Both the position numbers and the translations under genes were made by a program. Positions 43,786-52,428 of a DNA stretch of 63,991 bases are shown here, in pieces (position 1 is the first letter of the stretch; each line of letters starts with the position of its first letter). The DNA is taken from assembly GCA_027487485.1 (NCBI GenBank), contig JAIYDN010000062.1:1-63991 (forward strand), written 5' to 3'. The DNA comes from Planctomycetaceae bacterium. Its GTDB lineage: Bacteria; Planctomycetota; Planctomycetia; Pirellulales; Pirellulaceae. The notes under the pieces were generated by a model. The model did not search any database, had not been told where the DNA came from, and saw only the letters and a program-made list of their open reading frames with translations.

Positions 43786-44583
43786 TTATTGCTCCTTGTT
43801 GGTAGGATCTTGGTGATGGAACGGAGTCTTGCGTGCTGGACATAGACCACACTGGGAAATCTCCCGAGTCGCAAAGAACTCCCGTACCTCGTTGTCTGAG
43901 GCAGTTGGCGGACAAGCCTTGTAGTCTCGAAAGAGCTGCCACGCTGGGATCGCTTCCAGTCGAAGTTTTCGCTCCATACTTGCGAAGTATGCGAGAGCTG
44001 GGCATTTCCACAGATGGCCTTTGAACAACTGCGTGCATGATCTTTGGAGGCAGATCTTCCAGGCTGCTTTTGGGCGACTGTCGAAGGGCATCGGCTTGCC
44101 TTCAATCATGCGATACTGCTGCCGCCAGCCGTTGTGCGATTCACGGACTGTGATTTTCAGAGCAGGATAGGCAGCTCGCCATTCTTCGAGGCGCTGAAGC
44201 ACTTCTGTGAATTGCTGACGATATGCGTGTGCATTGCCGTGTTGCGACACATCCATGCGAAAGCCGTTGTCGATGAGCGCTCTCGGTAAATCTGGATGGC
44301 GACCTAGAAAGAAACCGTTGGTAACAAAAAGCCCAGACGAATCGGGGAACGCGCTACGAGCAAGCTCGATGATTTGAATCAAATCGGGATTGAGCGTTGG
44401 TTCTCCACCTAGGATTGCGATTTGCTTCGGTGCAAGTCGCCCTCGCCATGCTTCAAAGTTAGCATGTGCTTCGTCAACACTGACGATGCCACCTAGGTGG
44501 AAGTTGGAATAATGCGAGCACTGTGCGCAGTAGAGATTGCACGCATGTGCTGCATGGAACTCAAGGTTGGGAATCTCGATCAT
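43786..44583 (-). CDS. Radical SAM enzyme
   Basis: 265 residues from the ATG at 44583, giving the N-terminus MIEIPNLEFHAAHACNLYC; a longer open frame upstream has no support. The CxxxCxxC cluster motif is CNLYCAQC, followed by ILGGEPTLNPDL (GGE motif). The C-terminal Cys groups CLQRSCTQLFKGHLWKC and CGLCPARK would hold auxiliary Fe-S clusters, as in SPASM-type enzymes. Substrate unknown. Tight linkage to glycosyltransferases suggests it modifies a sugar or a glycosylated peptide. Confidence 0.85.
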   Translation of the reverse strand: MIEIPNLEFHAAHACNLYCAQCSHYSNFHLGGIVSVDEAHANFEAWRGRLAPKQIAILGGEPTLNPDLIQIIELARSAFPDSSGLFVTNGFFLGRHPDLPRALIDNGFRMDVSQHGNAHAYRQQFTEVLQRLEEWRAAYPALKITVRESHNGWRQQYRMIEGKPMPFDSRPKAAWKICLQRSCTQLFKGHLWKCPALAYFASMERKLRLEAIPAWQLFRDYKACPPTASDNEVREFFATREISQCGLCPARKTPFHHQDPTNKEQ

Positions 44584-44669
44584 AAGGGTCTTGAGCCTTG
44601 AATCTTGAAGTGAACGAAAGCAGCCGACACGAGTAGCGTGTCGGCTTGCGAGCAAACTAACCGCCTGTG

Positions 44670-45041
44670 TTAAATAACCACGTCCGAATCGTTGCCCGAA
44701 TCTACGATGTCTTCGGGACGAACTTTACGACGAGGCCATCCAGGTGGCAGTGGAACATTTCGTCCAGGATGGCCGGGCGGTAGGTTATTCGGATATGAGT
44801 AACCAGGTGGCAAATGATAGGGGTGGTCCGGTGGTAGCCTTGGCCAAGTGTAAATCGGCGGAGGATAAAGGACCTCGACCGGAGGTTCGGATACCGGTGG
44901 CCAAGCAAGATGGGGAGGCCACCAAACCGGACGCGGCTCGGGTACATACGGAAGCGGCTCTCCAGGTGGATCAAACGGAGGAGGCGGCCACCAGGGTGGT
45001 CGTTGTCCGTTGGGGCCGATTGGGCCATTGGGAATGGTCAT
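44670..45041 (-). CDS. Proline/Trp/Tyr-rich protein
   Basis: 123 residues with a strong ribosome-binding site (AAAGGAGTG). About a third of the residues are Pro, in motifs such as RPPWWPPPPFDPPGE, WWPPHLAWPP, LPPGYSYPNNLPPGHPG. It ends with a polar tail (RPEDIVDSGNDSDVVI). There is no signal peptide or TM helix, so it is either cytoplasmic or part of the virion-like particle. Function unknown; the extended Pro-rich chain could be a rigid spacer. Confidence 0.75.
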   Translation of the reverse strand: MTIPNGPIGPNGQRPPWWPPPPFDPPGEPLPYVPEPRPVWWPPHLAWPPVSEPPVEVLYPPPIYTWPRLPPDHPYHLPPGYSYPNNLPPGHPGRNVPLPPGWPRRKVRPEDIVDSGNDSDVVI

Positions 45042-45077
45042 CTTTCACACTCCTTTGAAAAGGGGAATCAAAACAAA

Positions 45078-45791
45078 TCAACGCCACATGACTTTGCGAA
45101 GTCCGTGTTTCTTAGTGCCAAGCCTCAAGTACTCCGGGCGATGGCGCACATAACCCGGTGGATCAACGTGAACGTGTTTGAAGACATGGTCGGTTGCGAC
45201 GGCGACCTTCATACCTGCAAGCTTAGCTCGCCAAAAGAAGTCCCAATGCTCCTCGACCTTGAGCTCTTCATCCCAGCGAATCGCTTGTAAGATGTCGCGA
45301 TAAGCAACGAAGCAGTTACCGACATAATCACAGCGAGCGATCTTGTCATGCCAACGATATGCTCCAGAGTAGATTCGCATCACACGATCTCGCGAGGCGA
45401 GCATTCGGGGGCCTTCTTCCGTGTTGCTCATGCCAGAAAGTAAATCTAGGTCTGGGTATCGATCGAGCTTCTCAACGAGCTCAGCAAGTCGGGTTTGTTT
45501 CGTGATGATGTGATCGTCATCCGTAAAGACAACTACGGGAGAATCGCCCATATCCAGCAATCGATTGCGACCAGCCGAAAGCCCAATGTCGTAATCGGTC
45601 TCAACGAGTCGATCGACCATTGCAGCTTCGTCCGGACAGCACTTTGAGAATCGCAGGTCTGGTCGACCGTCATCGAGCACGTGGATCAACGGCCTGTTAT
45701 CACCGCACTGCTCATAGATCGAGCGAACGAGCGTGGCACAACAATGTGGACGATGGATCGTCTTGATACAGAATGTTACTCGGTCACGCAT
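45078..45791 (-). CDS. GT2-like glycosyltransferase (paralogue B)
   Basis: 237 residues. It begins RVTFCIKTIHRPHC, has LIHVLDDGRPDLRF, GLSAGRNRLLDM and the DxD-type site VVFTDDDHII (about residue 92), and ends in the family-typical WDFFWRAKLAG, HVHVDP and YLRLGTKKHGL segments. It overlaps the end of the preceding GT2 gene by 8 bases and is about 35-40% like it by eye, so the pair arose by tandem duplication. Probably elongates the same glycan. Confidence 0.85.
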   Translation of the reverse strand: MRDRVTFCIKTIHRPHCCATLVRSIYEQCGDNRPLIHVLDDGRPDLRFSKCCPDEAAMVDRLVETDYDIGLSAGRNRLLDMGDSPVVVFTDDDHIITKQTRLAELVEKLDRYPDLDLLSGMSNTEEGPRMLASRDRVMRIYSGAYRWHDKIARCDYVGNCFVAYRDILQAIRWDEELKVEEHWDFFWRAKLAGMKVAVATDHVFKHVHVDPPGYVRHRPEYLRLGTKKHGLRKVMWR

Positions 45792-46539
45792 TTACGACCC
45801 CTCCTCCTGGATATCGCATGGAATGAAATCCGTGTTTGCGAAGTCCCATCGCTCGAAACTTCGGGCGACCTCGAAGATCGCCATAGGGCTTGGCTCCGAC
45901 ATGGGCATGAACCACTGAGCAATCGACTGCGACTGCGATCGCCAGTTTCTCTATTCGACTGGCTCGGTAAAAGAACTCCCAATGTTCGTAGGTCTTGATC
46001 GCTTCGTCCCATCGGACACGAGCGATTGTGTCGCGTTTTGCTAGAAACGCGTTGCTGACCATGTCACACCAGCAAACCGGTCCGACGCGTTTGTATTCGC
46101 CTCGATGCATCCAAATGCGTTTCCCATTCATGAGTGGGCTGAGCATCATCGGCTGCCCGCCTCCGCCTTGGCGAACCGCAAGGATGTCGAGTTTATGCTC
46201 CATGAATCGTTCATAGACGCGATCAAGATGCAGATCGGCAGTAACGATCTGATCATCGTCGAGCAAGAAAACCAGTTCGGTCTCTGCTGCATCGATCGCT
46301 GTGTTGCGTCCAATGCCGACTCCCACATCGTGCGTTTCTAGATCGATCACACGGCAATGTTTGGCGGTCTCGGGATACTTGGCCGAGAATCGCAATTCTG
46401 GGCGACCGTCATCCACAACGACGATCGTTGGCGAGTCGAACTCTTTACGCAAAGATTCCACCAGCCGGTGGCATGCCCACGGTCGATGGATCGTCTTGAT
46501 GCAGAAAGTGATTTGGTCGATTGGTAGATTGCTTGTCAT
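45784..46539 (-). CDS. GT2-like glycosyltransferase (paralogue A)
   Basis: 251 residues from the ATG at 46539; the frame extends about 100 codons upstream, but that part overlaps the nucleotidyltransferase-like gene. It has QITFCIKTIHRPWACHRLVE, VVVDDGRPELRFSA, GVGIGRNTAIDA, the metal-binding site LVFLLDDDQIV (about residue 92) and WEFFYRASR near the C-terminus. Both GT2 copies share the unusual FCIKTIHRP opening. Confidence 0.85.
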   Translation of the reverse strand: MTSNLPIDQITFCIKTIHRPWACHRLVESLRKEFDSPTIVVVDDGRPELRFSAKYPETAKHCRVIDLETHDVGVGIGRNTAIDAAETELVFLLDDDQIVTADLHLDRVYERFMEHKLDILAVRQGGGGQPMMLSPLMNGKRIWMHRGEYKRVGPVCWCDMVSNAFLAKRDTIARVRWDEAIKTYEHWEFFYRASRIEKLAIAVAVDCSVVHAHVGAKPYGDLRGRPKFRAMGLRKHGFHSMRYPGGGVVNA

Positions 46540-46547
46540 GTGCGAGC

Positions 46548-46988
46548 TCACGGATTGGAGATCATTTGGATTAGCTTCATGAAATGTCGAAAGTCTTTGC
46601 CGCGATTGGCTTGGAGCTTCATTCGAAGAACAACATCTAGGGGTGCGACGTTTCCAAGTTCTGAAATCAAGGATCGATCGAACACGGCATCGAAATCGCT
46701 TGGCTGGAATTTGCCTATCTGATGGATAAGGTCGAGCTTGGGGGAGCAGCCGATTCGGGTCGAGTGTTGGATTCCACCGCGTCCGTTGTCGTCGCCACGA
46801 TTCCAAATCTTTTGGTGGTGCCGCGCAACTCGATTCACCAGAGCGTCCCATTCATCAACGGGTATGGTTGGATCGAGCCACGCATCAATGTCTCGCTGCC
46901 CCCAATCGAATCCATGAAGCTGGATCGCCGTCGATCCGACAATCAAGTAACGCTGGTTTAGCTCGCCAAGAACCGAAATCGCACTCAT
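46548..46988 (-). CDS. Nucleotidyltransferase-like protein
   Basis: 146 residues; its ATG overlaps the stop of the GT25 fusion gene by one base. It begins LGELNQRYLIVGSTAIQLHG then RDIDAWLDP, matching the G(G/S)xA...HG...(R)D(I/x)D pattern of nucleotidyltransferase-fold proteins such as AbiEii-like or NTP-transferase relatives. The second catalytic acid is not certain. It may activate a sugar or be unrelated to the glycan pathway. Family placement is tentative. Confidence 0.6.
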   Translation of the reverse strand: MSAISVLGELNQRYLIVGSTAIQLHGFDWGQRDIDAWLDPTIPVDEWDALVNRVARHHQKIWNRGDDNGRGGIQHSTRIGCSPKLDLIHQIGKFQPSDFDAVFDRSLISELGNVAPLDVVLRMKLQANRGKDFRHFMKLIQMISNP

Positions 46989-48322
46989 CAGCCGAACTTC
47001 CTCAATTCTGGATTGACGTGAGCGATGGCCGACTCGAGTTCTTCCTCTGTTGGATCGATGCCGAGGAATTCGACTAGTCTTGCGATGCCAGCGGCCGGAT
47101 CTTTTGTTAGTTCTGCGAAGTCAACCCGAAGCACAGGGACTTTCGGATTTGCCTTTATGAATCGTTCACGATGATCCAACAATGATCGTTGCAATCGCTC
47201 GCAAGCCGCATCGTCTGCAGCGAACCACTGACCACGATGTTTGTTGCTTCGATCTTGAAGTGAACGAATCGACGCCTCGATGGGTCGATCGACAGCGATG
47301 ATACGAAGTGAATCTCCAAGGCCGGCGTACAAGTGCTCTGCGAATCGGCAAAGATGTGGATACTTGGCCCCTGCGACTGTCTTATCGCGATTAGCTTCCG
47401 TCTTACGACCAACAATCCAGCTTTTAAGCTGCTTGGTGAGTTGCCCGTCGCCTACCTTCGGATCAATGGCTGGGAATCTCATGACACTCTCACAGAGTTT
47501 GGCTAACCCGATCGCTTCGCCACCTCCTGTCACCTCGTATCCGCCGAGTTCGTTCCCCATGTGAACGCCAAGATGATGCATGACCATCGCAACGCAGGAT
47601 GTTCCAGATCGGTGTGGACCAAGAACAGCGAAAAACGGAGCGTCAGAATGGTCCGCATTACGAGCGTCGTTGAAGAATCGGGTTTGCTCCCACTTGCGTC
47701 CGCAGATGTTCGATTTGGTCGGGAGCTGCCCCACGAGCCAACGATCGGGCGTGTAAACAGCAAGTGATTCTTTATCGACCGTCTTTGACTGAACCATCAT
47801 CTCGTAGCGTCGCTGGGTGAGGCGACCAAGGTGATGATCAATGTGATGCTTCACATGCCACTCGTTCCAGTTCAAATGACGATAGAGCGTCTTCATTGCC
47901 AATCGACCTCGCACCATGAATGCGTGTGTGCGGTTGACATTGAACGGACGATAAACGCGCTCGCTGACTTTCTGAGGAGGATGCTTGCCGGCGTAGAGAT
48001 GCTGTCCACCGAGATAAGCTAATCCCCAGTCCTCCGGAAGCTCTGCGACATACTGCTGAAACTGCTCCGTGAATTCTGATCCGAATCCTGCGTCGTCTTC
48101 GAAGACAACATACGAATCGATGCCTTCAAGTAGACACTTCTCAAGTATTAGCAAATGCGATCGATAGCATCCCCAGGCACCGTTTCCAGCTCGCCACTGC
48201 GGAGGCGTTGCTAGTCGCCGGCCGTCGATAGCAGCGAAACGTTCTGGCTCAGGGAATGGCCATGGGTTTGGCAATTGATCCAGCCACTCACGTAGCCGAT
48301 CATCGCGCCGATCTAGGTTCAT
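46988..48322 (-). CDS. GT25 glycosyltransferase fused to sulfotransferase
   Basis: 444 residues from the ATG at 48322. The open frame continues 50 codons further, where a few residues (KIVERCFL) look like the first strand of GT25, so the real start may be slightly upstream at a non-ATG codon. Residues 1-200 are GT25: NLDRRDDRLREW, RFAAIDGRRL, GAWGCYRSHLLILEKCL and the EDD motif VVFEDDAGFG. Residues about 230-440 resemble a sulfotransferase: LGPHRSGTSCVAMVMHHLGV (5'-PSB loop for PAPS) and IIAVDRPIEASIRSL (3'-PB). One chain that adds a sugar and a sulfate is unusual. It follows the Ser-rich structural gene by one small gene. Confidence 0.75.
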   Translation of the reverse strand: MNLDRRDDRLREWLDQLPNPWPFPEPERFAAIDGRRLATPPQWRAGNGAWGCYRSHLLILEKCLLEGIDSYVVFEDDAGFGSEFTEQFQQYVAELPEDWGLAYLGGQHLYAGKHPPQKVSERVYRPFNVNRTHAFMVRGRLAMKTLYRHLNWNEWHVKHHIDHHLGRLTQRRYEMMVQSKTVDKESLAVYTPDRWLVGQLPTKSNICGRKWEQTRFFNDARNADHSDAPFFAVLGPHRSGTSCVAMVMHHLGVHMGNELGGYEVTGGGEAIGLAKLCESVMRFPAIDPKVGDGQLTKQLKSWIVGRKTEANRDKTVAGAKYPHLCRFAEHLYAGLGDSLRIIAVDRPIEASIRSLQDRSNKHRGQWFAADDAACERLQRSLLDHRERFIKANPKVPVLRVDFAELTKDPAAGIARLVEFLGIDPTEEELESAIAHVNPELRKFG

Positions 48323-48344
48323 TAGGAAACATCGTTCAACGATC

Positions 48345-48914
48345 TTATTCGTTGTCGGTGTCGTCAGTGTCGTCGTCGTTTGGCTCGGGTGCTCCGTCTG
48401 GGAACTTGCGTTCGAAGCGACGGATGGCGGTGATGACGAGCGACTTTGCGATAATGCGAGTAAACTTCCCACTTGGTAATCCTCTCAATTCGGCTTCTTC
48501 TAGTAACCATTCCACGATCGTGTCGAGATTCTGTCGGCAACCTTTAACTCCCCAATCGTTCATCGTGTCGGCGCGTGTCTCGCACTTGCACGAATCACTT
48601 GGGCGAGCGAACCAAGCGAGCATTTTCTTAAGCTCGTTCCCGGGCCCGGGGCGAAAGTCGTTAATTCGAAAACTGACCGGCTCTTCCCCCGTTGGCTTAT
48701 ACTGATTCATCAATTGGCGTAGTTCGGCGATCGGCTTGCCAAGTCGCTTGCGATGAACGATTGCCATTCCGAGCGTCACGACATTGACTGCTTGTGGATT
48801 AGGATCTTGCTGGCACGCTTCGCAGGTTTTCGCTGATGCGAGTACTTTGCATTCGGCGACTTGCGATGCAACGCGGCACTTATTGTCGGGAGTGAGGTGT
48901 GGGCAATGGATCAT
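48345..48914 (-). CDS. Cys-containing protein of unknown function
   Basis: 189 residues; its ATG overlaps the stop of the Ser-rich gene (ATGA). The N-terminus has MIHCPHLTPDNKCRVA, ECKVLASAKTCEAC: five Cys and a His spaced like a small zinc-binding module. A further CKCETRADTMNDWGVKGC follows. The C-terminus is acidic (DDDTDDTDNE). Being coupled to the Ser-rich protein it may act on it or recruit modifying enzymes. No family recognised. Confidence 0.7.
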   Translation of the reverse strand: MIHCPHLTPDNKCRVASQVAECKVLASAKTCEACQQDPNPQAVNVVTLGMAIVHRKRLGKPIAELRQLMNQYKPTGEEPVSFRINDFRPGPGNELKKMLAWFARPSDSCKCETRADTMNDWGVKGCRQNLDTIVEWLLEEAELRGLPSGKFTRIIAKSLVITAIRRFERKFPDGAPEPNDDDTDDTDNE

Positions 48915-51637
48915 GCAGCCACCTCCATCACCGCGCCGTCATAGCTGCCTGCACCCTCGGGTGGTTCTGGGGTTTCGCAGTCCGAATCCAGCAACTCCCA
49001 GCCGCATGACCAGATCCATGTACTTGTACAACCGCTGCTGGAACTTCCTGGTGGCGGTTCGCTTGGTGGCTCCGAATCCGATGTGCTTGGGCGACTTCCT
49101 TCAGACTCAGACGGGTTGGAATCCGATGGCTGTGAATCGGAATCGCTTTCGGACGTGCTATCTGAGTAGGACGTGCTTCCTGATGGATGATGACTTTTTG
49201 AGTCGCTATAGCTTGGATAGTCGCTGGTGCTGTACGAGGGTCGATCGCTACTTGGATCTTCGCTTTTGCTCTCCGATTCGCTATGGCTGGTCGATTCGCT
49301 ATTACTTTCGGAGGTGCTTTCCGAAGTACTTGTGCTGCCAGATTCGCTTGTACTCGGTGAACCGCTTCCAGAGTAGCTTGGTCGGCTAGTACTGTAGGAA
49401 TCGCTGCCAGAATATGATTTGCTTTTAGAGTCGCTCTCCGATTCTGAATCGGATTGGCTTTGTGATTCACTCCCACTATCACTAGAAGATTGAGGGACGC
49501 TAGTACTGATGGAGCCGCTGTCCGAATGAGATTCGCTTTCGGAATCGCTTTGTGATTCACTGTTTGAACTTTCGGAATCGCTACCGCTGGAATCACTGCC
49601 GCTCGAATCGCTATGGCTTCCGCTCGATCCGCTCGAGTAGCTTGGCGTGGAATAACTTGGATGCGACGTGGATCTACTCGCGCTAGTCGATTCACTCGAT
49701 GCCGAATCTGAATTGCTCGAGTCAGATCCGCTCGATTCGGAATCGCTGGATTGGGAATCACTAGAATCGGATTCGCTGGACGCGGAATGGCTACTCGATA
49801 CGCTTGGCAAGCTGTCAGATTCGGATGACTTCGAATCGTCGGAACTCGAATCGTTAGAACTGGAATCGGACGATTGACTGGATTCACTACCGGAACTGCT
49901 GGATAGCGACTGGGACGAGTGGCTGCACGAAGGCTTGGAACCGGAAATGCTGATTGATGATTGGCTCGGTGAACCACTTGATGAATCGCTGCTTGAGCCA
50001 CTCTCGGAGGAATCGCTACTTGAGCTTGATCCGCTGCTTGTTGACGAACTGCTATTGGGCTCGCTGTAGGATTGGCTCGATTGGCTTGAATCGCTGCTTA
50101 CGGAGGAACCGCTGCTGGAAGAATCAGAGCTGGAGGAAATGGAGCTCGATGAATCGCTGTTTGATGAATCACTATCTGATGCAGACGAAGATGACAACGA
50201 GCTGGACGATCCACTAGAGCTAGATGAACTCGACGAGTCGCTTGAGGAGCTGAATGATGACGAACTCGAACTTTGCGAACTGCTACTCGACGACGATGAC
50301 GAACTGCTGCTCAGACTTATGGATGACCTGCTTGACGATCCGCTGCTCGAAGAAGGTGAAGACGAGCTGCTTGAGCTTGGCGAGCTACTACTGGAGGAGC
50401 TCGGCGACGAAGAACTGCTAGACGAAGAGCTAATCGATGAGTCGCTCGATAGACTGCTCGACGGGCTGCTGCTCGATGAAGATGAGTCAGAACTGCTACT
50501 GGACGATGAGCTGATACTAGATGACGACGAGCTGCTAGACGAGCTTGAGCTACTACTGGAGCTTGAACTAGAGCTTGAGTCGCCGGAGCTGCTCGAACTC
50601 GAACTGCTCCCGTCGCAGCATCGGCAGCCGATGGTTAGATAAGCGGAGGTGTCCTCATGGAAATGGCAAACAATCTGTTGGCTTGCGAGCAATGCGTAGT
50701 CGCAGACGTTGTAGACGGCGACTTTCACGCCGATTGGCGACCAAGCACCACCGGCGTAACGTAGCTCGCGAGCCATGCCCCATGACTTTGATTTGATACG
50801 ACCAAGTGGTTTGCAGAGCAAGGTTTGTTTGGGTGGATCGATAATCCAGGAACGATTGCCATCGTAGGTGACACTGAGATACTGATCACCTTCGTAGTTG
50901 GAAACCGGACCTCGAATGCGCTGGGCGCTCGGGTTGCAAGCGATGATGCGAACGCCTTGTCCATTCGGCTTTCGAACTGGTTCAATGGTCCCAGAATCAT
51001 CGAGCTGAAAGAGATCGCAATTGGCGGCACCCGTCGCAAGACCAGAGCGAGAAGGGATACCACCGCTTGGGACCTTCACAAGGAACGCAGGATCGGCTGG
51101 CTTACCGATTCGAACCACAGCCCATTGCACACCCCATTGATTTGGATCACGTCGCCACAGGATTTGAGCCGATCCGTTTGGCTTCGATTGGAGAGTCGTT
51201 CCTCCCGCGTCGGCGACGTCTGCATACTGATGCCAGGTCTCTTGTACGTTGACCTTGGCAGCCACCACGCCGGCGAACACCACACGACCGACTTTATCTT
51301 CCGCAATCGGTTCAATCGCGACACCGAAGCGACCCGCGTGCGATTCAGTGGTTGGTCGGACCGATTGGATCGTGGCATCACGTACGAAACGAGCGAGGTC
51401 CATTGGGCCTTCGTCAGGATCGCCAAGTGGGGCGTTAAAACCGACGATTCCACCGATGGGCACAGTGGTCGCACTTTGGTAGTGAACGCGAACTGTGGCA
51501 GCGTCGCGAACGTGGGTGCGATTTCCACCGCCACCAGAGAGACGATCTCGAGCAATAGCATCAGCGGCCGCCAGCAACCGGTTGTATTCGGCTGCGGTGA
51601 TGTTGAGTCTCTCGCCTGGTTTAACGCGACGGGCCAT
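48911..51637 (-). CDS. Large phage-like structural protein with about 525 residues of Ser-rich repeat
   Basis: 908 residues. Residues 1-343 are a normal globular sequence (begins MARRVKPGERLNITAAEYNR, hypothetical) ending in CRCCDG. Residues about 344-868 are nearly all Ser with interspersed Asp, Glu, Gly, Gln, Tyr and Pro. The last 40 residues form a Cys/Trp cap (GCTSTWIWSCGWELLDSDC). The Ser codons are mixed (AGC, AGT, TCG, TCC), so the protein sequence rather than a DNA repeat is conserved. It lies at the distal end of the tail genes, where fibres or spikes are encoded, and is coupled to the gene before and after it. A heavily O-glycosylated fibre is the best inference. Confidence 0.8.
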   Translation of the reverse strand: MARRVKPGERLNITAAEYNRLLAAADAIARDRLSGGGGNRTHVRDAATVRVHYQSATTVPIGGIVGFNAPLGDPDEGPMDLARFVRDATIQSVRPTTESHAGRFGVAIEPIAEDKVGRVVFAGVVAAKVNVQETWHQYADVADAGGTTLQSKPNGSAQILWRRDPNQWGVQWAVVRIGKPADPAFLVKVPSGGIPSRSGLATGAANCDLFQLDDSGTIEPVRKPNGQGVRIIACNPSAQRIRGPVSNYEGDQYLSVTYDGNRSWIIDPPKQTLLCKPLGRIKSKSWGMARELRYAGGAWSPIGVKVAVYNVCDYALLASQQIVCHFHEDTSAYLTIGCRCCDGSSSSSSSSGDSSSSSSSSSSSSSSSSSSSSSISSSSSSSSDSSSSSSSPSSSLSSDSSISSSSSSSSSPSSSSSSSPSSSSSSSPSSSSGSSSRSSISLSSSSSSSSSSSSQSSSSSSFSSSSDSSSSSSSSGSSSSLSSSSASDSDSSNSDSSSSISSSSDSSSSGSSVSSDSSQSSQSYSEPNSSSSTSSGSSSSSDSSESGSSSDSSSGSPSQSSISISGSKPSCSHSSQSLSSSSGSESSQSSDSSSNDSSSDDSKSSESDSLPSVSSSHSASSESDSSDSQSSDSESSGSDSSNSDSASSESTSASRSTSHPSYSTPSYSSGSSGSHSDSSGSDSSGSDSESSNSESQSDSESESHSDSGSISTSVPQSSSDSGSESQSQSDSESESDSKSKSYSGSDSYSTSRPSYSGSGSPSTSESGSTSTSESTSESNSESTSHSESESKSEDPSSDRPSYSTSDYPSYSDSKSHHPSGSTSYSDSTSESDSDSQPSDSNPSESEGSRPSTSDSEPPSEPPPGSSSSGCTSTWIWSCGWELLDSDCETPEPPEGAGSYDGAVMEVAA
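49034..50608 (-). repeat. Ser-rich coding repeat tract
   Basis: The DNA coding for the Ser-rich part. It starts as almost pure poly-Ser and changes towards the C-terminus to (S-D/E/G/Q)n dipeptides and motifs such as PSYS and STSES. Because codons vary, there is no long perfect DNA repeat. On the opposite strand it gives Leu/Glu/Asp-rich frames that are not genes. Confidence 0.9.
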
Positions 51638-52428
51638 TACTCGATCCCCAATGCGTTAAAGTTCGCTTCGGGGTAAACCTGCTCGACGTAAGCTGCTTCA
51701 GGGACTTGTAGCACGCGATCGCCGACAACCTCTTCGCCATGCTTGACCCAGAGGTAATCCCATCCTCGCTTCGACACGCCATGGATACTGCCAATGCTGA
51801 CATTCGTCTCGTTTGGGCGCGCCGCGAAGTGATAGGTCACATCGACCCAGTTCTGTTCGTCCTCGCCACCTTCGCCACCGAGGAACAGTGCTTCGCCGGG
51901 CGCGAAGATCGACCATGGTGTTGAATTGACGCGGCCAGTCATCGCGACCATGGCAAGTAGATAGTCGGTCGATACAAACTCAAACTTCTTGCGAACGGAG
52001 AACTCGAACGCTGGCACAGTCACATCGACGCCGGCGACACCGGAATCGCTGACTCCGATCGCGCCACGATAGTTGGGCGCGATTTTGCCACCTGCCGCGT
52101 AAATGCCACGCGTAAAGAGAGATTGATTTATATGAGTCGATGCGCCGGTGGTGTTAAACGAGACTGGATCGAGCTTCGTCTTGTTGATCGAAGCGGTCAC
52201 CAGGGCATGCTTCTCATTGATGTACTCACCATCCACTTGCAAGAATGGAATCAGATCGCGCTGAGTGGATCGGTAGTACGACAGAACTGCATCCGCAGCG
52301 GCGGCAGGATCGACCGAGCCACCGTTGGTACCGACATAGACGAACGTGTCCGAAGTCGCCTTGCCACGCGTAGCCTTCTTTGAAAGCGCCGCCAGTTCGA
52401 AGTTGTATCCGCCACTTGAGAATCCCAT
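51637..52428 (-). CDS. Phage-like protein next to tape measure, unknown function
   Basis: 263 residues. Its ATG overlaps the tape-measure stop by one base, and its own stop overlaps the ATG of the Ser-rich gene by one base. The sequence is beta-rich with no signal peptide (starts MGFSSGGYNFELAALSKKAT). The position after the tape measure is that of distal tail or baseplate proteins, but I see no specific family motif. Confidence 0.7.
   Translation of the reverse strand: MGFSSGGYNFELAALSKKATRGKATSDTFVYVGTNGGSVDPAAAADAVLSYYRSTQRDLIPFLQVDGEYINEKHALVTASINKTKLDPVSFNTTGASTHINQSLFTRGIYAAGGKIAPNYRGAIGVSDSGVAGVDVTVPAFEFSVRKKFEFVSTDYLLAMVAMTGRVNSTPWSIFAPGEALFLGGEGGEDEQNWVDVTYHFAARPNETNVSIGSIHGVSKRGWDYLWVKHGEEVVGDRVLQVPEAAYVEQVYPEANFNALGIE

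Noticed and set aside
50139-50642. Long acidic Leu/Glu/Asp-rich frame on the plus strand
   Set aside because: It is the antisense of the Ser-rich tract; Ser codons read backwards give Leu, Asp and Glu codons. The minus-strand gene is coupled at both ends.
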